DNA from: Aphanomyces cochlioides
Lineage: Eukaryota; Oomycota; Saprolegniomycetes; Saprolegniales; Verrucalvaceae
Reading direction: 5' to 3'
DNA length: 64,000 nt
Assembly (NCBI GenBank): GCA_019828595.1
Contig: JAHQRK010000017.1
Span: 1,550,001 to 1,614,000 of the forward strand
Shown: in pieces, positions 42,701-51,925 of the stretch
Position numbering within the stretch: the first letter of the stretch is position 1
How the letters are laid out: each line of letters begins with the position of its first letter
Translations under genes and position numbers: made by a program
The notes under the pieces: model-generated
The model's database searches: none
The model's input: only the letters and a program-made list of their open reading frames with translations
What the model was told of the DNA's origin: nothing

Positions 42701-43882
42701 ATGGAGAACCCTATGACAGGGCAAGACGTACACGGAGCGAACTTGGAGCACCCGGGAAGCGACCGAGACGAAACGACTGATGCGGGGCCACGATCACGCT
42801 CGAATCGATCTGCGAGCCCGATCGCTGCATCACGGGACATGGGTCCCATGGAAGATCGTGGACGACGCCAAAACGTGCCGCCGGTGAAGCGGCTGTTTCG
42901 ATCGCCACAAGGCCGCCGCCAACCGGTGGCCGTTGATGAATCGTGGGACAGCAAGCCCGCGCGATACCCTTTTGGAACGCCTGGCGATCGCGCGCCTGAC
43001 GGCGCGGACGACTCATATGAAGATGTCGACATGGGCCAAGGCGATGGATTTATGCTAAACGCACCCGCGCTCCCGAAGAACCCGACGTTCAAAGGATCAA
43101 CGAAAGAAGAGCGGCGCGCGTTTATGTCCGCGTACAATATGTACATCAGCCAAACAAACGCTCTTACCGCGAACGGAGTTCGGCCGTTCATTATGCCTGT
43201 GAGTGCGTGTATTGAGCCTGCGACGAAGCAGCGTGTGGCTGAATGGGACACGGGGAAGGAACCCGATGAAGTGAGTGAGGGCGAGTGGATCGCGTGGTTC
43301 AAGCTTGCCTATGATGTGGACCCGCGCGCGCTTGAAACTTTGAAGAAGCGGATAGCAGCTGCGGTTGTATTTGATATGTCGATCACGGACGCTGACTCTC
43401 GGATCGGGCGCATGCTCGACAACATGTCGGCCGCCCTACGACGCGATCGGCAAGAATGGATATTACGCGAAGAAGGTGCGGCTGTGGTCAAGATCATCAC
43501 AGACGCGATCAAGCCTGCTTCGCTACACCGAGCGGTGACGGAGCAGATGGTGCTGTCACGAAACAAGCCGCTCAAGAAGGATGTGTACCGCTTTGTGAGG
43601 TGGCTGCGCGAGTACGCGATCGGCCACGAGCGATACGTTGGCTATGAAGATGAGAAGCCTGCGAGCAAACCGGCGGTGAGATTTGAGTCTGCGAAGTCCA
43701 CGCGATCGCGATCGAGCGATCCCCGATCACCCGATCCGCCTCGCCGCCTACCCAGAAGACAACGTTTGTACCGAGCGTGCCAGCTCGGGGGTCAAAGATG
43801 GGTTGTCTCAAGTGCAAGTCACCAGATCACATGGTGCGTGACTGCCCAGACGTTACCAAGGACGAAGCCGTTGCCCTGTTGA
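42701..43882 (+). CDS. Gag protein, unit 1 with native N-terminus
   Basis: ATG 42701, 43 bp after the LTR (MENPMTGQDVHGANLEHPGS). This N-terminal 70-odd residues exist only in unit 1. The capsid-like part reads KNPTFKGSTKEERRAFMSAY, GEWIAWFKLAYDVDPRALET and MLDNMSAALRRDRQEWILRE, as in Ty3/gypsy Gag. The frame drifts out of the natural one before the zinc knuckle: the last 30 or so residues are out-of-frame and the CCHC motif lies in the -1 frame (43777 onward). This is either programmed frameshifting or a lesion. The same break is present in all four units. Confidence 0.8.
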   Translation: MENPMTGQDVHGANLEHPGSDRDETTDAGPRSRSNRSASPIAASRDMGPMEDRGRRQNVPPVKRLFRSPQGRRQPVAVDESWDSKPARYPFGTPGDRAPDGADDSYEDVDMGQGDGFMLNAPALPKNPTFKGSTKEERRAFMSAYNMYISQTNALTANGVRPFIMPVSACIEPATKQRVAEWDTGKEPDEVSEGEWIAWFKLAYDVDPRALETLKKRIAAAVVFDMSITDADSRIGRMLDNMSAALRRDRQEWILREEGAAVVKIITDAIKPASLHRAVTEQMVLSRNKPLKKDVYRFVRWLREYAIGHERYVGYEDEKPASKPAVRFESAKSTRSRSSDPRSPDPPRRLPRRQRLYRACQLGGQRWVVSSASHQITWCVTAQTLPRTKPLPC

Positions 43883-44856
43883 AAGGGCATGCGAATGCTT
43901 TAGGAGCTGAGCGCGCGCGAGGCGCCGCCCGATCGGGTGTCAAGAGGGTCGCCACGGGAGCGAACGAGCCCCGAGAAGGCCTACAGTGCCTGGTGGAAGG
44001 TGTTTTGCCCGTTACAGCGTCGTTATTGGGCTCAGGGGCCGATCTGTCGCTAGCATCTGGTGGTCTGGTCTCAGCGCTTATTGCATCTGGCGTGCCGGTC
44101 GAGCTGTTGAGTACAGCGCCGGTCCATCTGCAGCCATATGGAGCGAGCAGCGAGCCCATTAGCGTGGCTAAACAAGTGCTCCTGCGCAAGCTCGAGTTCA
44201 AGACGGCGTGTGGTCCTTTGATGCTGCGCGGCCTACGTGTATGGGTCGACGAGTCAGTTCAAGCGATCGAGCTGACCCTTGGACTGCCTGTGATGAAGAA
44301 ATTGGGATACAGCGATCAGACATTGCTGGAAAACGCAAGACGCCAACAAGCCGTTTGGGATTTTGGCGATCAACCGATCTCGACGCCGGGAGTGGCTATG
44401 CACAGGACTCTACGTGTGGAAGAGCCCTGTGACGAGACCGATGAAGACGAGGGTATGTGCTGTGCCACGCCTGAGTTACGGCCAACCAATCACATCGAAG
44501 ATGGAGCGATCGTGCGTGAACTGTTGCTGCAGAAGGTTGAGGAAGCGCGCGGAGAAGGCCTCGAGAGCGACAATGCTGAAAGTCTCCGAGAGACCTTGCT
44601 TGAGTTTCAAGACGTGTTCCGAGTGAGTTTTGGACGCGATCCGCCCGTGAAAGTTGCGCCACTGAAGGTCCGACTCAAGCCTGATGCTGTACCGGTGCGA
44701 TCGGGTCTCGACGCTACCCTCCGACGCATATGGAGTACCTGGAGAAACATGTGCGCGAGCTTGAAGAAGCGGGCTTGGTGTATCGAAACACCCGATCGCG
44801 TTGGGCGGCGGCGTCCCGGATCGTGCCCAAGAAAGACCCTGGCGATCTGCGCATGA
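43777..44856 (+). CDS. CCHC zinc knuckle and protease region, unit 1
   Basis: Begins near the knuckle CLKCKSPDHMVRDC (C-x2-C-x4-H-x4-C), then a basic linker. The retropepsin-like domain reads VTASLLGSGADLSLAS and LMLRGLRVWVDESVQAIELT. The catalytic triplet is GSG where retropepsins have DSG or DTG. The end (from about VPVRSG) is out of frame with the following RT, which is in -1 relative to this frame. Catalytically dead as written. Identical in the other three units apart from a 1-nt deletion in unit 4. Confidence 0.75.
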   Translation: MPARGSKMGCLKCKSPDHMVRDCPDVTKDEAVALLKGHANALGAERARGAARSGVKRVATGANEPREGLQCLVEGVLPVTASLLGSGADLSLASGGLVSALIASGVPVELLSTAPVHLQPYGASSEPISVAKQVLLRKLEFKTACGPLMLRGLRVWVDESVQAIELTLGLPVMKKLGYSDQTLLENARRQQAVWDFGDQPISTPGVAMHRTLRVEEPCDETDEDEGMCCATPELRPTNHIEDGAIVRELLLQKVEEARGEGLESDNAESLRETLLEFQDVFRVSFGRDPPVKVAPLKVRLKPDAVPVRSGLDATLRRIWSTWRNMCASLKKRAWCIETPDRVGRRRPGSCPRKTLAICA

Positions 44857-45548
44857 CGATTGACTCGAGACCGATCAATGAGTGCACGGAGCCTATGCCA
44901 TGGCCGATGCCGAATCTGGAGGTTGCGATGGCTGTCCTCAAGGATTCGAAGGTGTATTTTACTCTGGATTGGATGAAGGGTTACTGGCAGCTACCCTTGC
45001 ACCCCGACTCCCAAGAATACTACTCGTTCATGACACCGATCGGGGTCGTCACCCCGACGCGCGTGCTGATGGGCCAGACCGATGCGGTGGCCTATTGTCA
45101 AGGCGTAGTGGACGAACTGTTTGGTGGGATGATCATGCATGGCCTGATCGGGTGGCTGGACGATCTGCTTGGGTACGCGCGATCAGCTGAAGATCTTTTG
45201 GGATTACTCCGGCGCGTGCTTGACATCTGTCGAAAATATGGCCTGAAGCTACACCCGAAGAAATGTGTGTTCTTTACGACGAAGACGATCTGGTGCGGGA
45301 AGGAGATATCCGCGAGTGGTATCGCCCACGCGCCGGCACGAGTCCAAGGCCTGTGTGAGTTGGAGCCGCCACAGACGGCAGCTGCTCTGCAAAAATTCTT
45401 GTGCGCGACCAACTGGATGCGAGCGAACATCCCAGAGTACAGCGCTCTGGTAGCCCCATTGACGAAGCTACTGGATATTGCGGCGAAGGCTGCCGCATCG
45501 AGGAAGAAGACGGCGCTAGCGAGAGTGTCGTTGAGCTCGATCGGGTAG
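44730..45548 (+). CDS. Reverse transcriptase, unit 1
   Basis: Ty3/gypsy RT starting MEYLEKHVRELEEAGLVYRN. Blocks seen: RIVPKKDPGDLRMTIDSRPI, YFTLDWMKGYWQLPLHPDSQ, FMTPIGVVTPTRVLMGQTDA, the catalytic GWLDDLLGYA (WLDD for the usual Y/FxDD) and GLKLHPKKCVFFTT, followed by the thumb/connection. It ends at TAG 45546-45548. The following RNase H is in the same frame, so this stop is probably a nonsense change. All four units have it. Confidence 0.88.
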   Translation: MEYLEKHVRELEEAGLVYRNTRSRWAAASRIVPKKDPGDLRMTIDSRPINECTEPMPWPMPNLEVAMAVLKDSKVYFTLDWMKGYWQLPLHPDSQEYYSFMTPIGVVTPTRVLMGQTDAVAYCQGVVDELFGGMIMHGLIGWLDDLLGYARSAEDLLGLLRRVLDICRKYGLKLHPKKCVFFTTKTIWCGKEISASGIAHAPARVQGLCELEPPQTAAALQKFLCATNWMRANIPEYSALVAPLTKLLDIAAKAAASRKKTALARVSLSSIG

Positions 45549-45599
45549 TGTGAAGACTACGCGATCTGCTTTGATCGCGTCAAGAAGACGCTTGAACGT

Positions 45600-46448
45600 A
45601 TGGTACCTTTGGCTCACCCGGATCCGGACAAGATGGTTTGTCTGTATACCGACGCGAGCGAGGGTTTTTGGGGCGCGATCGCTACGCAAGTGCCCGCGGA
45701 AGACTTGGAATTGGCCGCCAGCGAGCAGAGGCATGAGCCCCTGGCGTTTCTGAGCGGAGCATTCCGCGGCGCGAGCGAGCGCTGGCCGATCGTGGAGAAG
45801 GAGGCGTTTGCAGTGGTCGAGTCGTGCAAGCGATTGGAGTATCTCCTAATCCGACCCGGTGGATTCCGTCTGTTTACGGATCACCGCAATCTGGTGTACA
45901 TGTTCAACCCGCTCGGGGTATCGCCCAACATGGCCAAGTACCAAGCGCACAAGCTCCAACGCTGGGCGCTGACGATGACGACGTTCCCATATGTTATTGA
46001 GTGCGTTGCTGGAGAAGAGAACCTTTGGGCTGATCTGTTGAGCCGATGGGGAAGTCCTCCGCGAGATGCGCGCCCGGCTAAGGTGTACAAGCTGGCGCTC
46101 GTGTCACCACTCCAGAGCACTGATTTCAAGTGGCCGTCTATAGACGAGATCGCGGAAGTACAACGGGCGCATCCTGCGCGCGATTCTCAAGCGATCTGGG
46201 ACGATGAGAGGAAGTGCTATGTGACAGCCGCCTCCAAGGTATGGATTCCAGATGATGCTCTGGATCTACAAGTGCGCATATGTGTGATCGCGCACGCTGG
46301 TATTGCTGGACACCGCCGAATTGAAGCTACGACGGCATCGGTGGAAGAAGTGTTCCAATGGTCCACCATGAAGGCGGACGTGAAGAGTTTCGTGACCGCA
46401 TGCTTGCATTGCATGGTGGTCGATGGCGAGTCCGTGCCGCGCCCGTGA
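45600..46448 (+). CDS. RNase H and integrase zinc domain, unit 1
   Basis: RNase H reads CLYTDASEGFWGAIATQV, EKEAFAVVESCKRLEYLL and GFRLFTDHRNLVYMFNPLG, then AGEENLWADLLSRWG. The integrase HHCC domain follows, with HAGIAGHRRIEATTA and FVTACLHCMV. The frame ends at TGA (46446-46448), a probable CGA to TGA change, because the integrase core continues in the same frame ten bases later. Confidence 0.85.
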   Translation: MVPLAHPDPDKMVCLYTDASEGFWGAIATQVPAEDLELAASEQRHEPLAFLSGAFRGASERWPIVEKEAFAVVESCKRLEYLLIRPGGFRLFTDHRNLVYMFNPLGVSPNMAKYQAHKLQRWALTMTTFPYVIECVAGEENLWADLLSRWGSPPRDARPAKVYKLALVSPLQSTDFKWPSIDEIAEVQRAHPARDSQAIWDDERKCYVTAASKVWIPDDALDLQVRICVIAHAGIAGHRRIEATTASVEEVFQWSTMKADVKSFVTACLHCMVVDGESVPRP

Positions 46449-46457
46449 GCCGAGGCT

Positions 46458-47357
46458 TTGCATGCGACTCTGCCGAATGAGTTGATCCATTTCGATTGGC
46501 TATCTCTGCCTGAAGCCGCAAATGGTTACAAGTATGTTCTCGTGATCAAGGACGATTTGAGTGGTTTTGTTCGCCTGCACGCGAGCGCCACGGCTACCGC
46601 AGCAGACACGGCCGCGGCACTTATGGAATGGTTCAGTATGTTTGGTGTGGTGAAGACATGGGTCTCCGACTGCGGATCGCACTTCAAGAACGAGATCGTG
46701 GACACCTTGCGTCGTATGTTTGGCGCACACCATCACTTTGTCACACCTCACTGTCCGTGGGCGAACGGGACAGTGGAGGTTGTAACCCGCCTGATTGTGA
46801 GAGCACTGAAGGTGCTCTGCAGCGAGATGCGACTACAAGCGATCGAATGGCCAAGCCTGCTGCCGATGGTGCAGTCAGCTTTGAACCAACAACCATCCGA
46901 TCGGCTCGGCGGTGAAGCCCCAGTGAGAGCGTTCACTGGCTTACCTGGAACGCCGCCGCTGTCTGGTATCGCACGACCCGATCTGGGAGAGACAAGATCT
47001 ATTGACTGGGTCAAGGTTGAGACAAAGAAACATATTGGAGAACTGTCGATCGCGTTGGGAAAAATGCACAAGGAAGTCAAGGCGATCGCCGATCGGAAGC
47101 GAGCGAAGGCGCGCGCCTCTCGAAAGAACCAGCGTGAGGTGAAGTCGGTGAACTTTACGCTGGGCGATTTTGTTCTGGTCGCTCGGGCACTGCAACATCC
47201 CGGCAAGCTAACGCTGCGCTGGAAAGGACCTTGCCGTGTGGTTAAGGTTCTATCGGACCATCTGATGGAGGTCGAACAGTTGGTGCCACCACGCGCGCGA
47301 TCGCTCCATCACTCTAGCCGTCTGCGCCTGTACCATGAAGGCGGGCGTGAACGTTGA
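46458..47357 (+). CDS. Integrase catalytic core and C-terminal domain, unit 1
   Basis: Catalytic residues in IHFDWLSLPEA (Asp), TWVSDCGSHFKNEI (Asp) and CPWANGTVEVVTRL (Glu), the D-D-35-E integrase layout. GPY/F-like LTLRWKGPCRVVKVLSDHLM follows near the end. The frame closes at GGRER*, one base out of register with the chromodomain frame (47335 onward in this unit). The catalytic residues appear intact. Confidence 0.87.
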   Translation: MHATLPNELIHFDWLSLPEAANGYKYVLVIKDDLSGFVRLHASATATAADTAAALMEWFSMFGVVKTWVSDCGSHFKNEIVDTLRRMFGAHHHFVTPHCPWANGTVEVVTRLIVRALKVLCSEMRLQAIEWPSLLPMVQSALNQQPSDRLGGEAPVRAFTGLPGTPPLSGIARPDLGETRSIDWVKVETKKHIGELSIALGKMHKEVKAIADRKRAKARASRKNQREVKSVNFTLGDFVLVARALQHPGKLTLRWKGPCRVVKVLSDHLMEVEQLVPPRARSLHHSSRLRLYHEGGRER

Positions 47358-48387
47358 CGAAGATCTGGTTGCCCAGATTGCTTATGGTGATGATGGATTT
47401 TATGTGGAAGACCTCCAAGACCGCCAACCGGTGGCCGTTGATGAATCGTGGGACAGCAAGCCCGCGCGATACCCTTTTGGAACGCCTGGCGATCGCGCGC
47501 CTGACGGCGCGGACGACTCATATGAAGATGTCGACATGGGCCAAGGCGATGGATTTATGCTAAACGCACCCGCGCTCCCGAAGAACCCGACGTTCAAAGG
47601 ATCAACGAAAGAAGAGCGGCGCGCGTTTATGTCCGCGTACAATATGTACATCAGCCAAACAAACGCTCTTACCGCGAACGGAGTTCGGCCGTTCATTATG
47701 CCTGTGAGTGCGTGTATTGAGCCTGCGACGAAGCAGCGTGTGGCTGAATGGGACACGGGGAAGGAACCCGATGAAGTGAGTGAGGGCGAGTGGATCGCGT
47801 GGTTCAAGCTTGCCTATGATGTGGACCCGCGCGCGCTTGAAACTTTGAAGAAGCGGATAGCAGCTGCGGTTGTATTTGATATGTCGATCACGGACGCTGA
47901 CTCTCGGATCGGGCGCATGCTCGACAACATGTCGGCCGCCCTACGACGCGATCGGCAAGAATGGATATTACGCGAAGAAGGTGCGGCTGTGGTCAAGATC
48001 ATCACAGACGCGATCAAGCCTGCTTCGCTACACCGAGCGGTGACGGAGCAGATGGTGCTGTCACGAAACAAGCCGCTCAAGAAGGATGTGTACCGCTTTG
48101 TGAGGTGGCTGCGCGAGTACGCGATCGGCCACGAGCGATACGTTGGCTATGAAGATGAGAAGCCTGCGAGCAAACCGGCGGTGAGATTTGAGTCTGCGAA
48201 GTCCACGCGATCGCGATCGAGCGATCCCCGATCACCCGATCCGCCTCGCCGCCTACCCAGAAGACAACGTTTGTACCGAGCGTGCCAGCTCGGGGGTCAA
48301 AGATGGGTTGTCTCAAGTGCAAGTCACCAGATCACATGGTGCGTGACTGCCCAGACGTTACCAAGGACGAAGCCGTTGCCCTGTTGA
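47335..48387 (+). CDS. Chimeric chromodomain-start/Gag frame at unit 1-2 junction
   Basis: 350 residues. Residues 1-29 (MKAGVNVDEDLVAQIAYGDD through YVEDLQD) are the start of the chromodomain region. The junction at 47420/47421 fuses them in frame to Gag from RQPVAVDESWDSK onward. The same fused frame recurs at 51840-52892 and 56345-57397. Created by the tandem joint rather than by selection. Whether it is expressed is unknown. Confidence 0.85.
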   Translation: MKAGVNVDEDLVAQIAYGDDGFYVEDLQDRQPVAVDESWDSKPARYPFGTPGDRAPDGADDSYEDVDMGQGDGFMLNAPALPKNPTFKGSTKEERRAFMSAYNMYISQTNALTANGVRPFIMPVSACIEPATKQRVAEWDTGKEPDEVSEGEWIAWFKLAYDVDPRALETLKKRIAAAVVFDMSITDADSRIGRMLDNMSAALRRDRQEWILREEGAAVVKIITDAIKPASLHRAVTEQMVLSRNKPLKKDVYRFVRWLREYAIGHERYVGYEDEKPASKPAVRFESAKSTRSRSSDPRSPDPPRRLPRRQRLYRACQLGGQRWVVSSASHQITWCVTAQTLPRTKPLPC

Positions 48388-51300
48388 AAGGGCATGCGAA
48401 TGCTTTAGGAGCTGAGCGCGCGCGAGGCGCCGCCCGATCGGGTGTCAAGAGGGTCGCCACGGGAGCGAACGAGCCCCGAGAAGGCCTACAGTGCCTGGTG
48501 GAAGGTGTTTTGCCCGTTACAGCGTCGTTATTGGGCTCAGGGGCCGATCTGTCGCTAGCATCTGGTGGTCTGGTCTCAGCGCTTATTGCATCTGGCGTGC
48601 CGGTCGAGCTGTTGAGTACAGCGCCGGTCCATCTGCAGCCATATGGAGCGAGCAGCGAGCCCATTAGCGTGGCTAAACAAGTGCTCCTGCGCAAGCTCGA
48701 GTTCAAGACGGCGTGTGGTCCTTTGATGCTGCGCGGCCTACGTGTATGGGTCGACGAGTCAGTTCAAGCGATCGAGCTGACCCTTGGACTGCCTGTGATG
48801 AAGAAATTGGGATACAGCGATCAGACATTGCTGGAAAACGCAAGACGCCAACAAGCCGTTTGGGATTTTGGCGATCAACCGATCTCGACGCCGGGAGTGG
48901 CTATGCACAGGACTCTACGTGTGGAAGAGCCCTGTGACGAGACCGATGAAGACGAGGGTATGTGCTGTGCCACGCCTGAGTTACGGCCAACCAATCACAT
49001 CGAAGATGGAGCGATCGTGCGTGAACTGTTGCTGCAGAAGGTTGAGGAAGCGCGCGGAGAAGGCCTCGAGAGCGACAATGCTGAAAGTCTCCGAGAGACC
49101 TTGCTTGAGTTTCAAGACGTGTTCCGAGTGAGTTTTGGACGCGATCCGCCCGTGAAAGTTGCGCCACTGAAGGTCCGACTCAAGCCTGATGCTGTACCGG
49201 TGCGATCGGGTCTCGACGCTACCCTCCGACGCATATGGAGTACCTGGAGAAACATGTGCGCGAGCTTGAAGAAGCGGGCTTGGTGTATCGAAACACCCGA
49301 TCGCGTTGGGCGGCGGCGTCCCGGATCGTGCCCAAGAAAGACCCTGGCGATCTGCGCATGACGATTGACTCGAGACCGATCAATGAGTGCACGGAGCCTA
49401 TGCCATGGCCGATGCCGAATCTGGAGGTTGCGATGGCTGTCCTCAAGGATTCGAAGGTGTATTTTACTCTGGATGGGATGAAGGGTTACTGGCAGCTACC
49501 CTTGCACCCCGACTCCCAAGAATACTACTCGTTCATGACACCGATCGGGGTCGTCACCCCGACGCGCGTGCTGATGGGCCAGACCGATGCGGTGGCCTAT
49601 TGTCAAGGCGTAGTGGACGAACTGTTTGGTGGGATGATCATGCATGGCCTGATCGGGTGGCTGGACGATCTGCTTGGGTACGCGCGATCAGCTGAAGATC
49701 TTTTGGGATTACTCCGGCGCGTGCTTGACATCTGTCGAAAATATGGCCTGAAGCTACACCCGAAGAAATGTGTGTTCTTTACGACGAAGACGATCTGGTG
49801 CGGGAAGGAGATATCCGCGAGTGGTATCGCCCACGCGCCGGCACGAGTCCAAGGCCTGTGTGAGTTGGAGCCGCCACAGACGGCAGCTGCTCTGCAAAAA
49901 TTCTTGTGCGCGACCAACTGGATGCGAGCGAACATCCCAGAGTACAGCGCTCTGGTAGCCCCATTGACGAAGCTACTGGATATTGCGGCGAAGGCTGCCG
50001 CATCGAGGAAGAAGACGGCGCTAGCGAGAGTGTCGTTGAGCTCGATCGGGTAGTGTGAAGACTACGCGATCTGCTTTGATCGCGTCAAGAAGACGCTTGA
50101 ACGTATGGTACCTTTGGCTCACCCGGATCCGGACAAGATGGTTTGTCTGTATACCGACGCGAGCGAGGGTTTTTGGGGCGCGATCGCTACGCAAGTGCCC
50201 GCGGAAGACTTGGAATTGGCCGCCAGCGAGCAGAGGCATGAGCCCCTGGCGTTTCTGAGCGGAGCATTCCGCGGCGCGAGCGAGCGCTGGCCGATCGTGG
50301 AGAAGGAGGCGTTTGCAGTGGTCGAGTCGTGCAAGCGATTGGAGTATCTCCTAATCCGACCCGGTGGATTCCGTCTGTTTACGGATCACCGCAATCTGGT
50401 GTACATGTTCAACCCGCTCGGGGTATCGCCCAACATGGCCAAGTACCAAGCGCACAAGCTCCAACGCTGGGCGCTGACGATGACGACGTTCCCATATGTT
50501 ATTGAGTGCGTTGCTGGAGAAGAGAACCTTTGGGCTGATCTGTTGAGCCGATGGGGAAGTCCTCCGCGAGATGCGCGCCCGGCTAAGGTGTACAAGCTGG
50601 CGCTCGTGTCACCACTCCAGAGCACTGATTTCAAGTGGCCGTCTATAGACGAGATCGCGGAAGTACAACGGGCGCATCCTGCGCGCGATTCTCAAGCGAT
50701 CTGGGACGATGAGAGGAAGTGCTATGTGACAGCCGCCTCCAAGGTATGGATTCCAGATGATGCTCTGGATCTACAAGTGCGCATATGTGTGATCGCGCAC
50801 GCTGGTATTGCTGGACACCGCCGAATTGAAGCTACGACGGCATCGGTGGAAGAAGTGTTCCAATGGTCCACCATGAAGGCGGACGTGAAGAGTTTCGTGA
50901 CCGCATGCTTGCATTGCATGGTGGTCGATGGCGAGTCCGTGCCGCGCCCGTGAGCCGAGGCTTTGCATGCGACTCTGCCGAATGAGTTGATCCATTTCGA
51001 TTGGCTATCTCTGCCTGAAGCCGCAAATGGTTACAAGTATGTTCTCGTGATCAAGGACGATTTGAGTGGTTTTGTTCGCCTGCACGCGAGCGCCACGGCT
51101 ACCGCAGCAGACACGGCCGCGGCACTTATGGAATGGTTCAGTATGTTTGGTGTGGTGAAGACATGGGTCTCCGACTGCGGATCGCACTTCAAGAACGAGA
51201 TCGTGGACACCTTGCGTCGTATGTTTGGCGCACACCATCACTTTGTCACACCTCACTGTCCGTGGGCGAACGGGACAGTGGAGGTTGTAACCCGCCTGAT

Positions 51301-51925
51301 TGTGAGAGCACTGAAGGTGCTCTGCAGCGAGATGCGACTACAAGCGATCGAATGGCCAAGCCTGCTGCCGATGGTGCAGTCAGCTTTGAACCAACAACCA
51401 TCCGATCGGCTCGGCGGTGAAGCCCCAGTGAGAGCGTTCACTGGCTTACCTGGAACGCCGCCGCTGTCTGGTATCGCACGACCCGATCTGGGAGAGACAA
51501 GATCTATTGACTGGGTCAAGGTTGAGACAAAGAAACATATTGGAGAACTGTCGATCGCGTTGGGAAAAATGCACAAGGAAGTCAAGGCGATCGCCGATCG
51601 GAAGCGAGCGAAGGCGCGCGCCTCTCGAAAGAACCAGCGTGAGGTGAAGTCGGTGAACTTTACGCTGGGCGATTTTGTTCTGGTCGCTCGGGCACTGCAA
51701 CATCCCGGCAAGCTAACGCTGCGCTGGAAAGGACCTTGCCGTGTGGTTAAGGTTCTATCGGACCATCTGATGGAGGTCGAACAGTTGGTGCCACCACGCG
51801 CGCGATCGCTCCATCACTCTAGCCGTCTGCGCCTGTACCATGAAGGCGGGCGTGAACGTTGACGAAGATCTGGTTGCCCAGATTGCTTATGGTGATGATG
51901 GATTTTATGTGGAAGACCTCCAAGA
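47421..51925 (+). repeat. Tandem unit 2 (4505 bp)
   Basis: Head-to-tail copy. Frames: chimeric gag 47335-48387, knuckle/protease 48282-49361, RT 49235-50053, RNase H/integrase N-part 50105-50953, integrase core 50963-51862. One distinguishing change was found: in RT, FTLDGMKGYW replaces FTLDWMKGYW (a T to G change at about 49475), next to a catalytic Asp. Confidence 0.92.

Larger units (their letters stand above)
42916..47420 (+). repeat. Tandem unit 1 (4505 bp) of retrotransposon interior
   Basis: Begins CCGCCAACCGGTGG within gag and ends GACCTCCAAGA inside the chromodomain coding region. Frames: gag to 43882, knuckle/protease 43777-44856, RT 44730-45548, RNase H/integrase N-part 45600-46448, integrase core 46458-47357. 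It serves as the reference copy for the others. Confidence 0.9.
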
